Shown piece by piece: positions 11,195-24,334 of a stretch of DNA of 64,000 bases. This stretch comes from Lycocorax pyrrhopterus obiensis (Eukaryota > Chordata > Aves > Passeriformes > Paradisaeidae). The notes below the pieces were generated by a model. That model was not told the origin of the DNA and made no database searches. It worked only from the letters and a program-made list of their open reading frames with translations. The position numbers were made by a program, and so were the translations under genes. The stretch covers positions 248,001 through 312,000 of the forward strand of contig JACSVZ010000039.1 in assembly GCA_014706295.1 (NCBI GenBank), in the 5' to 3' direction. Within the stretch, counting starts at the first letter, position 1; every line of letters begins with the position of its first letter.

Positions 11195-14100
11195 TTATTG
11201 AACAGTCAGTTATGATTAATTTAGGTTTTGTTGATGCTGCTTGTTGCATAGAAGACTTGTGACTATGACATCTACAATGCAGAGTCTGTCACCTGATTTT
11301 TCTCTGCTATTTTTATGTCTGTTCATGTATCAGAGAGAAAATAATGGCTGTGGTCCTAAGTGGGAAAATAACTACTAATGGATTAGGTTGTATCAAATGG
11401 ATTGTGAGAATGAGATAACCAGCCATAACAGGCTGAGGTACCCAACAACAACCACAATAAAACCTGAAATTTATTGGCAACAGAAATGAAAGTCATAACC
11501 CAGAGAGGAAGGTAAAATTATATAGACTCAGATTGACTATGGAATAATAGTCCCATTCCTTCTTACGTTTTCTCTCAGCTAAGGAATAAACCTTTAACAT
11601 CACATCTTTTTCAAAACATCATTCGAAGATAAAAATAAGTGATTTTGTTGACATAATGTCTATTTCCACTGAGAGCTCTATCAAAAGAGATCAAGTAGAT
11701 ATCGGCTTTCTGGAAAACTCAGATTAAAATCTACTGGCTGCCAGTGCCTTCCAAATGGAAGAATGTGTTAAAGAGTAAGACTTGTTTTATTCCTTTATAA
11801 GTAAGCGAAGCTACCTATGGATTTACATGCGTCCTTAAATAGGGTCCCTAACTTGTGCTTTGGAAAAAGGTGGCAGTAAAGCTTCACTATATCAGAGTTA
11901 TGGGGACATATTTCTTTGGTTCTCACTGGACAAACTTTCAGGTTTCATGGTCTCAGGCTTAGTAGAACCAATAACATCTAATATCTAAAATTCTCATAAA
12001 GTTTTGAGGCTTTAAAGTGCTACAGCAATTACTTTCTTCTGTCTCAAGATATTCACGGTAAGTTTGTACCACATGGCAATGATTCAGCAAGAGAAGGGCC
12101 ACTTCTCCTGCACAGCAACTTATTAATGAACTCTCTTTTACTCAGATGTTTGACTTCTCTCATGTAGTACTTTTGTAGACAAGCTTTTTTGGCAAACTTC
12201 AAGAGACCATAATACAGGTAGGAAACAGGGAATATGTTAGTGGAAGGAAAGATGAATAACATGGTCAAAGTCGGTAAAAAAAAATAGATGGAATATTTTC
12301 CCAGAATTTTGGAATTTTATTTATTTTGCAGAAAACTCATTTTGGAGAAGAAAGATGGGACCATGTTGAAATATCACATTGCAAGTTTTCTGCACCTGTG
12401 ACTTCTATGTCCATTGAACCAAAGTATTCAAAACTCAGCTGTCAGAGGAAAAAAAAACCCAAGCAGTAAGTGGGAGTATATTCAAGTCTTAAAAATGTTT
12501 CTTTTGGTTACAGTGCAAAATTAAAATCTCAAAAACGTTTGGGATTAAAAATCGTTAGAGCACACAGCTCAGATAAAATCATATGGTGATTTTGCTTAAA
12601 TTTTAAAACAAAATACTTTGAACACAGAAATTTTTACTTTTTTCCTCAAATAAAACCTAACAACAATTTTTATTAAGTCAAGATTAGCTACTGGGGAGGT
12701 GGGAATCATTAATTGAAAAATTTCTCACCTGCTCCACAAAGAAGGCTTTGATTGCATCTGTGAAGAGTATTATCTGAAACGGGTGAGTTGTGCTCCCTCT
12801 GCCCCTCCTTTCATCTTCATGAGAATGGCTACTGCACGCTCAGAGCTTCAAACAGCCACTGCTGTCACTTTTTAGAACAACCAAATTAACTGCACAATTT
12901 TTCAAAGTATTATAAAAATTTCAAGACCAAATTTTTGAAGAATGCTTTGACTTGGCCTCTCTATTATGAACTTAGTTTTATGTGATATTGAATACAAGTT
13001 AAACTATTTGGAGATGAGGGAAGAAAAAATTATGGATTACTCAGGACTCTGCATAGCCAGACATGTCTCCTTCTTACATACCCCTTGACAGTTCCATCAT
13101 CAACTGATAATTGCCAGCTCTGCTGTAATATACCCATCTATTTATTGGTTATTTCACATCCTCATGAGCCAGCTTCCCCTGTCCTAGTGCTGCCCAAAGG
13201 TGGAACAAAAAGGCAGGCTCACACTTTTTTTTTTTGTTCTGCTTGGAAGAAGAAAAAGGAATTATCTCTGGAATAAGAGTGACAGGATCAAGCAATATTG
13301 CAATGGTCACAGTCAAAGTGGAAGCACTGAATGTGTCATTTTGTCAGTGTACACTGCCTGAAATCTGTCTAGCTTTAGAGTTGAAATAAACCCACCAGTA
13401 AAATAACATCTTATACCTTAAAAACTTTTCTGGTTGTTAGTAGCCCAGAGGACATTTCTCATCTCAATTTTATCAATCATATCAAACTGATATGAAAGTT
13501 TACCAGCTATTGTACATGCTTACTATAGCTATTCTGAAGACTTTCCTCTATTTAGTGATTGGGGGAGAAATAAAAATGTATTAAATCTGTATAACCACCC
13601 TGTTGATGTGGGTATTTGTTGATACTACTATATTAAGACTTCTTTATTGATATAACTGTCTCTCCCTGGGCAGACTGCAGTAATTTAGTTAAATTAGTGT
13701 TGCTATCAAGGCAGCTAAATGAAGGGAGAAAAGTAAATGCTAGACACAGAGAGGGGCAGGTAATTTCTGTCACTGCTATGAAAACTGGCTTTTCCAATCA
13801 ACAGCAGATTTCTGTAACAGAGTAGGTGTTCTCACAAAACCTACAGTAAATGAAATGTAATTTTTATGGATAATGATGCTATTTGCTCTTGAGAATTCTA
13901 CTTTTACAAGAGCTGGTTCAGAACTTGCTGGTCTTGTCTCCATCAACCTTATGTTTCTCTGCATCAAAGATGTTAACTGAGTCCTATAAAGTAAATATTT
14001 AAGGATCTTGGGAATCATTCCTTCAAAATTTTGCATGAGCTTTTATCAGTAGCATCATTTTTTGTCAAGATGTACTTGCAGTACAAGAGAGGAATTATTT

Positions 14101-17100
14101 TCCCATTGGAAACAAGGAAGCCTTAAATTCTTTTTTTTAATTCCGCCCTTGGTAGAGCACGATGTTGTTTAGGCTTTGTATAGGCGACATTTTTGTACAT
14201 TTTGTACATTTTTGTCTGGGAGCACCCAGACCTGCAAAAAAAGAAGAAGTATGGCACTAATTCAGTTTTCTTGTTTCCTTTCAAGTTTCAGCATTGTGAC
14301 TGTGCTTGAGCATCTGGACGTGACTGTTCACACTTCTGCCAGGGGACCAACTCCCACATGCTCTTCCTTCCCTCACCCCTGCCTGTTTCCTCCTTACCCT
14401 CACCCAGAAGTCACTTTTCTTGAGGAATGGGAAAGCTATCAGCATGTCCCCATGCTTCCAGGACAATTTGCAATCTGTCTTTGCTCTCAGAGGTGGGCGA
14501 TACCTGCTTTTTTTTATGGGCTGGTCAGAAAGCAGCAGGCAGAGCTGGCATCTTCTGCTGAGTCCTCTGCACCCCCAGGAAGGCCGGAGCTGTACCTGTG
14601 CTGTGTGGGTGACACACGTGCAGGGCTGTGGAGGAGGACTGATGGGAGGTGGTGGGTGATGGAGCAGAGCCCAGGGCCACCCACAGCCAACCTGCTCAGC
14701 TGAGAGGGGCCTTGAAAGGCTGTAAAATCTCGCACGGTTGGTGAACGCTGGCAGAGAAGGAAAAAGGCATCCAGCTGCCGTGGCTGGTCTCTGTCTGGAA
14801 GAAAAGACTACAAATTACAGTTATGCTTTGAGGATGATTTATTGTTGCCCTGTTTATCTGCCTGTTAGAGGCATTTTGTTTTTCTGCCTTTAATAAAAGT
14901 ATTCCTTGCTAGGCCATTTGTTTCCTGTTTGCCAGTGGGGACCGTTGGCTCCCTCAGTCCTTTGCTCTCCTCATTGCATCAGGATAATTTTCCCTGGTTT
15001 CTGTGTGAGGACTTCTCTTGCTCTAGCAGTGATTTACTTCAAATGGGAACCCACCTATTACCATTTCCACTCAGGTCCTGGTAGAATGGTTAAGAAATGG
15101 CTCGTATCAACCACAGTCTGGTGTCCAGTGTTTATCCAGTTTAAGAGGTGATGGTTTGTGCTGACTGCCAGACTCACCCAGACTCAAAGTGACAACTGGA
15201 AGGAGAAAGACTCTGTGTCCTTCTACCAAACTGAGGATAGCAGTCTGCTGGGGGAAGGTATCTGGGAGACAAGCAGACCCAACACCTTTGAAGGTGAGCT
15301 TTCTCTTGTGCCTAGTCCTGCTTTACCTGCTGAAAGACTTTCAATGAAGCAGTTGAAAAGAGTGTGTTAATGCCCTTTTACAGTATGACAGAGATTTAAA
15401 TCACAGATTTCATTTTTTTTTAATAAACAGAGTGTTGTTGAATTTCTACAGAGCTTCTAACCCTGCTTAGAATTTCAAAACCAGCTTCGTACTGGAAAAA
15501 ATAAATCCAACAATGAAGGAAAATATTCAAATCCTCCCCCACACCCCCCAAATAAAAGGAAAGAGGAAAAAAGTGATATGTCACTTTAGTATTAAAGTTA
15601 AAAGGCTTTGATAGAGAGCAGAACTTTGCAGAAGAGAAAATGGTGGGGGTGACAAAACTTTAAAGAAGGGGAAATGGAGTGCTATTTTTAAAATTCTTCT
15701 ATTCTTTTCAGATCGTGGTTTTTTACAGAGCCTTATGGATGACAAAGCAGCTGCTTCCCCTGAGCCTGACAATGCCTTCTCCACACACCACTGGGCTGGT
15801 TTTTTTTCCTCTTCTTTTTGTGTCACATTGATCTTCTCTTGTTGTGCTGCCTCTAACATGCCATTAGGTGCCTCCGGCTGCCAATAGTGAGGAAGATCAG
15901 GTTCTTGTGGGTAAACTGCCATTAGGCTCTTCCTGACATGACTTAAAACATTAAGGTTCATGTTGGCTCTTTGAAGGTATTTTGAGAGGTTAGGATTACC
16001 TTGTTACTGTTTTTACTACTTGTACTGAAGGAGTTTCTAGGAGCCCTTGTCCAGATCTATCATACAAGAGTTGCACAAATGGAAGTTAAAAAGCAGCCCC
16101 TGTCTCCTAGAGCTTGCCTTCGAACAAGTGAGACATAAAAAAGGCAATTATTATCCACAATTTGCAGCAGAAAGTTTTCCACTGCTGCACAGAAAAATAA
16201 TTATACTACAAGCTCCAAACAGAAGTAACATGGCAAAGGAGAATGATACTACATCTATCCAAAAAACCCCACCTTCTTACAACCTTTAAGGTGAAGTGAT
16301 GTGTTAAGGCAATAAAAAAAGGTACCCACAGTGGCTAGCACCTGAAAACAGTTAATCAGTCATATGAGCCAGACTGGCAGCTCTCATTCATACTTAAGAT
16401 GTTGGTTGCTGCCCCTGGTCTCAGAAAATCAAGATTACTTGCTCACCTGTTTTTGGGGGTACACCAATAAAGCTCATGCTGCCCAATGAACTGCAAAGTA
16501 ACTTCTGTAAATATGTGCAAAACAGCTTTATTGTCCCCCCTTGGATCTTGCCTTAAAATATGCCTTTGTGTATGTAATTTCTGCCAGGACTTGATGAGGA
16601 TGTGCCACTGGCGTGTGGATGCTGTTGTCTGTCTCACCAATCGATACTTTCTGGTGGGTTCCTATCTGCCTGTAAGGGCCTGCTGTCTCTTGCTAAGGCC
16701 AGGGCAGCAGTTCCAACTTGTAGAGCTCTTCATTCAACAGAAACCTAGTAAATGTTGGGTTTCTAGGTCCTGAAGTAGTACATACAATAATAACAAGTAA
16801 TAATAATTATAATATGCATCGAGAAATCTTTCTTCGACTGCATTTCTATGCTTGTACTCTCAAATACCCTTCCCCTGACCCCCATTTCTGCCACCCTGGA
16901 ACACACTTAACAAAGCTTGCCATGTATGGGAGCAATTTGCAGCCACTGATATTAAGGATGCCTGTATTTAATAATGGAAAAGAATTAGCATAATGCTTGA
17001 CTCATTGAATTTCTGTGGGGAAACAGTAACCTCCAGTGGTCATTTACAGTCCAGTCATGTTCTAACAGACTTCAGTGAGTACAGTATTAGGTCTTTAATT

Positions 17101-17850
17101 TATACCTGGCTTTAAAATTTTCCTTGAAGCCCTAAATTATACATTCATAACCAATTTCTCATACAACACATAGATGCTAGAACTGTGCTCTTCAAAAGGT
17201 TTATTTTGCAGTTATTTACCTTTGCCAAAGGCCTTGAGATTCAGAAAAAAATCTCTGTGAAGATGAAAAGTAATACCAATTGTTAGGGAAAAGTGCAAAT
17301 GTTTTTAAGGAAACAGTACAATCCATATAGTGTCTGAACTTGACTTAGGAATGTTATCTAAGTGCTAAGTGAATAGATCTTTTTAAAGTGGGAGACATCC
17401 TTCAGTTCGAGGTAAGGCTAAGACAATTTTCTTATGCATTTTAAATTGGTTAGAGGTTAGAGTCTGAAGTGAGAAATGCATTAGGAATGCTCTAATTTAC
17501 CAGTCAGGAATCATGGGGAACAGTGGTGGAAGAGACCTTGGGAGGAGTTCTACCCTGTGTCCTTCAAGGCCAGGCTGTCTCTAGTTAAACCATGTCACCC
17601 CTCAGCTTCCTTCAGGCTGCCATCCCACAATACAGAAGGAAAGGGAAGGTTGGTAAGGCTTTGTGTTCCCTTGTGGCTCCTTCTTGTGTTAAAGACCCTG
17701 GCCGATCCTGGCATGGTACTGGAGCTGCTCTGTGTTGCTGATAGTGGAAGGATTGCAGGAGCTGGCACGGCTGTTCCCTTTCCTTCAGGGAAATTACTGC
17801 CTGAGAGCTCGGAGGCTAAATCATCAGAGTGCTACCTGGGGTTGCAACAC
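11195..17850. other. unique non-coding sequence, 6.7 kb, with a GC-rich patch
   Basis: I see no supported gene. The most distinct part is 14330-14710. It begins as a pyrimidine-rich strand (CTTCCTTCCCTCACCCCTGC and similar) and turns GC-rich around CCCCCAGGAAGGCCGGAGC. It carries a 175-codon + frame (14176-14703) with no recognisable domain and open frames on the other strand. A 126-codon minus frame (15581-15961) is K/E-rich in the middle but matches nothing I know. A short imperfect tandem of ACATTTTTGT units lies at 14189-14216. Confidence 0.5.
14189..14216 (+). repeat. short tandem ACATTTT(T)GT x3
   Basis: Three nearly identical units, ACATTTTTGT, ACATTTTGT and ACATTTTTGT, stand in tandem. 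This is probably local slippage; no function is implied. Confidence 0.7.
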
Positions 17851-17859
17851 ATTTATCGA

Positions 17860-18140
17860 GAAAAGCGCAGCATAATTAACTTTTCTGTGGCTGTGTTTTC
17901 AAGGGGATGAGGGTACACCACTGAATATGACTTGGGTGGGGTCACATGTACTCCTCCGAAGTTTTTAATGTTGATTGTCCACCGGGTGAGGTAAATTGTT
18001 ATCATCCCAGTCGATAACTGAGGCCATGCAAGCGTGTGTGTTTCTATTGATGCTCCTGGGTGGGTACTGTCTATGTAAATACTGCACACTGCTCAGGGCT
18101 TCGAGTGGGCCCAGTCTGTCAAACTGGAAATCAAATATAT
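17860..18140. promoter_or_regulatory. candidate conserved non-coding element / enhancer with retained CpGs
   Basis: This block keeps about eight CpG in roughly 280 bp, in contexts such as TTATCGAGAAAAGCGCAGC, CTCCGAAG, CACCGGGTG, GTCGATAAC, AAGCGTG and TTCGAGTG. The surrounding kilobases have very few. It contains short words that fit known factors: TTATC and GATAA (GATA type), TGTGGC (RUNX type), CACATG (E-box) and TTGATTG (homeodomain/PBX type). Frames open on the minus strand lack a domain I recognise. The retained CpG and mixed word content suggest selection, unmethylated status or a lightly decayed ancient insert. Orthologue alignment would decide. Confidence 0.3.
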
Positions 18141-18566
18141 TAAGCCCTCTGCAACTCAGCTGGACGTGCACACTCAGATGGCTGGAAAGGCAAAGGGAGA
18201 GCCAGCAGAGAGATCTTGTCTGATGGTGGGTAGCCAAGATGCCTGCTCTGTCTGTGCCTTCCCAGGTAGAACTACCTCTGTTACCTTATTCCCATCTCCT
18301 GCGTGGACAGTCTTCCACTCCTGCCTTTTGAGAGCAGTCAGGCTCTTCCCTAAAGTCCACAGGCTCGTCCTTGTTGCTGACACATCCCCTTCATCCACCA
18401 CAGTAAAAGGCACTCTGGTGAGCCTCTGCTGTGAAGCTGAATTCTGCTCACGCTGGAGAGACCACTTGGACTGAGGGCTTGCATGAGAATGAGGTGGTGC
18501 TTAGCTGGAGCAGGAAAATGGAAACACTAACAAAATGAAATTTAAGAGGAGATAGCAGATGAAAGC

Positions 18567-18582
18567 AAAAAAAAAAAAAAAA
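18567..18582 (+). repeat. poly-A tract (A16)
   Basis: Sixteen A interrupt otherwise unique purine-rich sequence. I see no retrocopy body upstream and no flanking duplication, so I do not call it a retroposon tail. Confidence 0.85.
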
Positions 18583-19611
18583 GAAAAGTAGCAAGCTGTG
18601 ATTAATATTGGAAATAGGTAACAAAAAGAGGAAAGTTAAAACATGAGTAATTAAAAATGACCGCAGGCAACACAGTCAACATTATTTGTGCTGCAACTGG
18701 TTTTGCTCAGGAAGAAAGCAGAGGTGAAACAGAGGAACTATGAATGCTGATCTCTCAGTCCTCCTTTCTTTCAATTAAGGATTACTTCTTATCTATATTT
18801 TTTCTAATGAGGACTGCAAACCCTGATTGGGGATTTACCAACAGTTTCCCTCGATTTTTGTTGGTTTTCTTGTCTTTTTTTTTTTCTCTATAGCATTGTG
18901 ATACTTATCATCTTTGCCTCTCCTTAAATGGGTCATGCAGGAAAATTACAATACATGCCTGTCTGAAGTACCAGTGAATTGAACACTCAGAAGACAGTAA
19001 GTGATGCTCTCCTTAGAGGCAGGCTATGGGTCAAAGAAAGCAAAAGATATACTAGTGAGATTCATGGGATGGGCGAGGACATATTCCAAATTAGAGACTA
19101 GTGTCAACAAGAGGTGATGTATGGCTCATTTATATTGGGTTTTTTTGGCAGCAAATGTGTAGTTCTCATTTACTTTTTAAATATAATAATTCCTGTCATC
19201 TGGCAGGAAATTTAGGTTTCAATTCTGCAAAGATAGGATTGAGGTTCTGTGCTACTAGATGCTACATGAACCCTGGAAATATGCCTTCATATAGGTGGTC
19301 TTTTCCTAAATTATGTACATTGGAAATAGGCCATTGTGGAATGAACAACTTGGTAGAGTTGTAAGCTCTGTACACTTTAGTTGCAAATGGGAAGAAAGAC
19401 CTAAGAATCAGCCTTTCTAGACTGTAAAGTAAATAGTACCAGTCTTCTTCGAGACTGATCTGGAAATGTGCTGAAACAAACTGATTATATTGATGTCCTG
19501 GAAGATTCTCTGACACTGTCCATGGAACCCAATAACAAGAGTAGTTACAAAGCTGTGTGTGAAAATCTCCTTGGACTATTACAGGAATCCTATAGGTTTA
19601 TCGAAGTCCTA

Positions 19612-19639
19612 CTCGCTCTCTTTCTCTCTCTCTCTTTTT
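19612..19639 (+). repeat. (CT)n polypyrimidine microsatellite
   Basis: CTCGCTCTCTTTCTCTCTCT followed by CTC and a run of T. It is an imperfect dinucleotide repeat with one strand almost wholly pyrimidine. Confidence 0.8.
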
Positions 19640-22600
19640 AAAAAATTACTGCCTTCAGAATTTAATTTCTGTATATTAATGGCATATGTGGAAATGATGG
19701 AAAATCAATATGGTATTTCTGGATACAAGGACATACATAAATATGACTTTCTCCACGATTAGGAAAGATTTATGTTTATTCAGTCCCTGTTTAATCTTTC
19801 TGCTCTCTGCACAGTCCAATGGTAACATAAATAATATTAAAACAATGCACTGACTCACTTTCATCCATGTTTCTGGTTAGTTAAATTATTAATAAACAGT
19901 TGGTGCAAAACTGATTTCAGCTAAATTTAGCAGTCTGCAGTGCATACATTTATATCTGATTTAGCTTTTTAGGGCTCCCTTTATAGTCAGTGTGGGGAAA
20001 AGCAATCCCATGGAGATGCACATCATGAGTTTTAGGTTCATTGCTTAAATGAGATGAGCTGTACCCTAAAACACTCATCTTCCTCCAGCTAGATCTGTTG
20101 CAAATGTCTTAATTTGTAGACATGAATTTTACCCTTTGTTCAGATAGTGTAATTTCTATGAGTACCTGGATCATTACTTACAATCATGTCTAGCCTGAGG
20201 TAGCTGAAGGCAGTATTCTCCTGTGGCATGAGGTGCTGCAGGGAGTGATCTCCCTTCGTGAGCACTCACTGTCTGAAAAAATAGCCACTGTTTTTTATGA
20301 GTGTCCTTGGTTGCTTTTGTGACGGCATCTAATTCTGCTCCTGCGGTGTTAAATATCTATCAGGTTCAGTCTTTCAAAAAATGTGGCCGAAGCATGCTCA
20401 ATGCCATGACTCAGGTCTCCCTCATGTGCGAAAAGGGTTTGAGAAGCACCTGGAGCAGCACCTCAGCCACTGAGCAGACTACAGTAGATAGGAGGGTGCC
20501 TCGTGATTGTAAATGTGTCCAGGGTTAAGCCATAACAGAGAGGGGATTTTTTTTTATTATTTTTTAAAATTATGGTTTGTTTGGAGGTCTGTTAGTTTTG
20601 CCTCAGCCTCATGTCAGTGGCTCAAGTCCTTTACTGGATGTAGCTGTTAATAATATTTACAACACAGGGATTTATAGACACATTTATTCTGGAGGAATCT
20701 AATCACTGCATTGCTTTCGTAAATGTAGCTGTATCAGAAGCAAACAGTGCATGAATTATATGTCTCAGCAGGATTGATCGTGCCCTTAGGAGCTAACAGC
20801 AGCACCCAGAGAACAATTACATTCTCCTGCTCCCAATAATGAAGTATTATTTAGAAACAGAAAGTCATTATGTAAAACTTTGAGAAATGATACAATTACA
20901 ATTACATTACACATACTTTTGTCATAGGCCTTGCTTACTACATAAAATTTAAATGCCTTCTGAGAGGGAATTCTGTAGTGCTGGTTTCCTGCTCTTGTGC
21001 TCCCAGGCACTTTGCCTTTCTGTTAAATGATGAAATAGAACTGTTTAGGATTGGTAGTGTCATATACTCTGACAATTCTAAAACCTCACTTATGAAAAGA
21101 AGTGGTGCTTGAAAACAAGCAGTAATCATATTAATATTATGTTATTTTAATATTAAATAACCTGTTAATTTGCCAGTATCTATTTAATATTTTGGTTTAC
21201 TATTTTATTACAGCAATATGTAACTCAAAGAAGTGAACACAGGCATCATTATTTCTAAGGTTATTTCAACCTGTATAGTCAACCTGATTTCTTCTTTAAA
21301 TCTGTAGTTGCGTACAGATTTAAATTTAAGCCACAAGTTTTTTTCTTCTATTTGCATAATAGTTGCTCTTTGTTTTGCACACTGGTTTCAACCGATGCAT
21401 GGCAGGAGCTGTGTGATGGGAAGGAAAATGAGCTGTGTTCGTCTGGTTCGTGCAGCGTTCAGTAGTCCCAAGGCAAAGCTCTGGTGAGGGGCTGAAATGT
21501 GGGGCTGGGGCAGATGCCACCTCACACGGAGGCAGAAGTGGGAAGCAGGCAGCATCACGAATGGCCAGGATAGATCTGCTCTTTCATAACCTCTTCTGCT
21601 TTACCTATAGGAAGTGAGACTGGGAAGTAAACAGGTAGGAAAGGCTAACACAGCATTTCCAAAACATTTAAGTAACACTCCTAAATCTTAAGGATTTTTA
21701 CCTGAGGCTGGAACCGCAGCAAACATGAGTTAGTGCCTGAGCAACCTGGCCTTGTCTGAGTGCATCTCGTTGCTCTCACTAGCAGTTTTTGTTTACACAA
21801 CTTTTCCTTGAAGGGGAGAGATATTAGTCATGTTTCATAACAACCTTCCTACACCTTTTATTTAACTAGGACTCTGCCACAGTATGAGAAGAGTTCAATG
21901 TTTGTTCTTAGAGAAGCTCCCAGTACCCAATAGGAAAAGCCATAGGAAGCTCTGTCCTATGGAAAAAAAAAGTAAGGGACTGTTTTAAGTGCATCAACAG
22001 TCTGTTATTTAAAGGCAGTTTCTTCTGCACTCCTATTTCTGTCTCAGTAATTGATTGTGGATGGTTTCAGCAAATGTGTTACACCAAGAACTCACTAACA
22101 TTAGTGGAATTGAACGAGAGTTGATTTTTTCACCCACCATCTCCTAGTATTTTTTAATGGGTTGTGTTGCATATTGCTTTTTAAAACAAATTCTGTGGCA
22201 ACCACATTACATTAACAGTGTGTGTATTTGCACACTGCGAGAGTGGAGCTCCATCAGAAGACTTGTGAGAAGCCTGTCACTCCAGGGAGATCTGATGAGA
22301 CTTGGTTAATCATTTATATGTTTAAGATTTTCTGCTCAAGTCTTACAGCACAGAGACACTGAAGTAGTTCCCTATCATAATTGATTACTTCAGGAGGCTG
22401 CTAAATGCCCACAGCACTGGAATAATACATAAACCAGTCCACCTTGGCCTCCCAGGAGCCATTTTCCAACATTTTAGTCACAAGCATTGCTGAGAACTCT
22501 AAAAATGTATTAAAATTTTAAATAGGTGGAAGCCCCCACAGATTTGTTATGAGAACAGCATGGTTGCATTTTGACAGTATTTAACATTTATTTCAATTAT

Positions 22601-24099
22601 TCTCCTGAATATAATGCTTTATTCCCTTCTAGATCCTGTCCAAGTAAATAAATTGTTGTTGAAAGCATTTCATTGCAGAAGCCTGTCATTTCCATCTCAC
22701 ACAAGCTGCATTTTTGGTATGGCAGTCAGACTGAATAAGCCATGCACAGACACAATGTGATATCTCAGTGACTGCCCTCTTCCCAGCCATCCCGTGGGGT
22801 GACTTTGTATGAAACTCAGTGCCACAGAGCTCCTGACATCTTCCCATTTGTTTTTAATCCAACCCTTTCTATGATCCCCAGGCAGAGAGATGAGAGCTTT
22901 ATATACACTCTTGTTCCCTGGATGTTGACTCTCTCTGTACACATCTTTGTTCCTGAGTTTCTGAGGGTCAGGTTATATTAGAACATCCTCAGGTCCAGCA
23001 CTGCTGATGACCAACAGTGACACTTGGAGCAGCTCCAGATGCCAGACATCCCTGAGACGCAGGAAGCTGCTTCAGTCCCTCAGCTGCCAAGTGATGCCTG
23101 CTCTCCTCTGTGCCTGCTAACAAGTGTGAGATGGTTTTCGTTTTCTTATATGTTGTCTGATAAAATGTCTGTGTAGCTCCCACTTATTTCTGGAAAGCTG
23201 CACTGCATTTCAAAATTGCCAGCTCCTTTATGAAGAACAGTAGTTTTCAAATTATGCAGAGGTTTGTTTTTCAGTTGTTTTTCAGTCAAAGCCTTTGCTC
23301 CTGGACACAAGTCATAACAGGAGATTGTTCCCTTATTTTAGAAAGAAAAAAGCAACCCACAACCTGTTATTAGTTTTAGTGGTTGCAGTGGAAAACCCAA
23401 AAGTCATGACTCAGATTGTCCCAATGACAAATTAGAATGTAAGTAAAAAATATGCAGCATTTATTTTTTTCAAGTCCAAATTCTAACAGATTTTTTTTTA
23501 AGGTCCTTTTTCTGCCTCATAGTCTGAATATTTGTAATTGATAAGGCTGATGTTGGTAGGATAGTGCTACACAGGACCACACACCCCTTGTGCACTGTGG
23601 TCTCCATTTTTAACCGCCTCATCTGTCTGTCCCTCCTAGGGCAGCACACTGTGTCTCGGGTAACCTTGTAGTTTCATTTAACAGTGCTGAACCTCCAGAT
23701 TCAAGAGAAAGAAATGTATAGACTGAAAAGATACCTGAGGCTAAATGTAGTGATTTGTTCTCGTGCAGAAAAATTCAGAAAACTTGGATAGAAATGACAT
23801 GGAAGATCTGAAGGAATTCCCATCATGAAAGATTTTAACAACAAGTTTGGCAAACCCCTTGCAGGAAAGACATTGGGACAGTGAAGCATTTGGGCAGGGA
23901 TAGACTAAGGGATGTCTTAATATCTTTTTCAGTTCTCTCTTTATTTTCTGTTTTTGGATTTTGTGAATGAGTTGTGCGGGACCCTCTGATTCTGAGGTTT
24001 TTCCCCTCTGAAGATCATGTTAAATCAAAGACAATAATAAGATTTTTGCATATTATGTTTATGTAATTACTTTCATCTACTAATCATGTATGACATTAG

Positions 24100-24330
24100 A
24101 GATGTAAAACTGATTTTGATAGCAAGTTGTTTTTCATAAAGCCATCTTGGTGGGCATTACTTCTGCATCTGGTTTTAGATTGTTTCATGCCTTCCTAAGT
24201 GATCCTGTCATTTTGCTGAGCATCATTTTATATCTGTATTTCTGGTTACCCTTTGGGATAATGGTGTACAATTAGTGATTTTCTAATCTTCTGGAAAGTC
24301 CTCCAGTGATCCAAATTATATAAAATTCAT
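24100..24330 (-). mobile_element. degenerate CR1-like LINE ORF2 fragment (antisense)
   Basis: The + strand has 'AAGCCATCTTGG' near 24140 and then, near 24240-24310, 'TTTCTGGTTACC', 'GGTGTACAATTAGTGATTTT' and 'CTAATCTTCTGGAAAGTCCT'. This is the order expected for the reverse complement of the CR1-type ORF2 stretch that reads EDWKIANVVPIFKKG, just before the RT catalytic domain. The element would therefore lie on the minus strand, with its 5' side at the higher coordinate. It is short, heavily mutated and non-coding. A different ancient LINE family could show the same motif order. Confidence 0.45.
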
Positions 24331-24334
24331 ATCC

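Larger units (their letters stand above)
18145..24095. other. unique non-coding sequence, about 6 kb
   Basis: No gene could be supported. Minor structures are an A16 run (18567-18582), a CT-rich run (19612-19639), the 12-bp palindrome GCTAAATTTAGC (19920-19931), and two modestly CpG-retaining patches at 20320-20510 and 21430-21560. The 75-codon + frame in the first patch (20301-20528) has no known motif. Confidence 0.5.

Noticed and set aside
14176..14703. 175-codon plus-strand open frame
   Set aside because: It lies in a pyrimidine-rich then GC-rich patch where stops are rare by composition. Opposing frames are open too and no domain is recognisable.
15581..15961. 126-codon minus-strand open frame with a K/E-rich centre
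   Set aside because: No known motif, no visible splice-site pair or neighbouring exon. The length is within chance for a 64-kb six-frame scan.
17510..17600. Possible CR1 3' end (GGTGGAAGAGACCTTGGGAGG)
   Set aside because: Only about 20 bases resemble the CR1 GGTTGGAAGGGACCT block. The terminal octamers and the following blocks are missing.
18567..18582. A16 as the tail of a processed pseudogene
   Set aside because: No gene-like body upstream and no flanking direct repeats.
19515..19524. Half of a REST/NRSF site (CTGTCCATGG)
   Set aside because: The right half-site (TGCTGA-type) is absent; about 14 of 20 positions match, which is weak.
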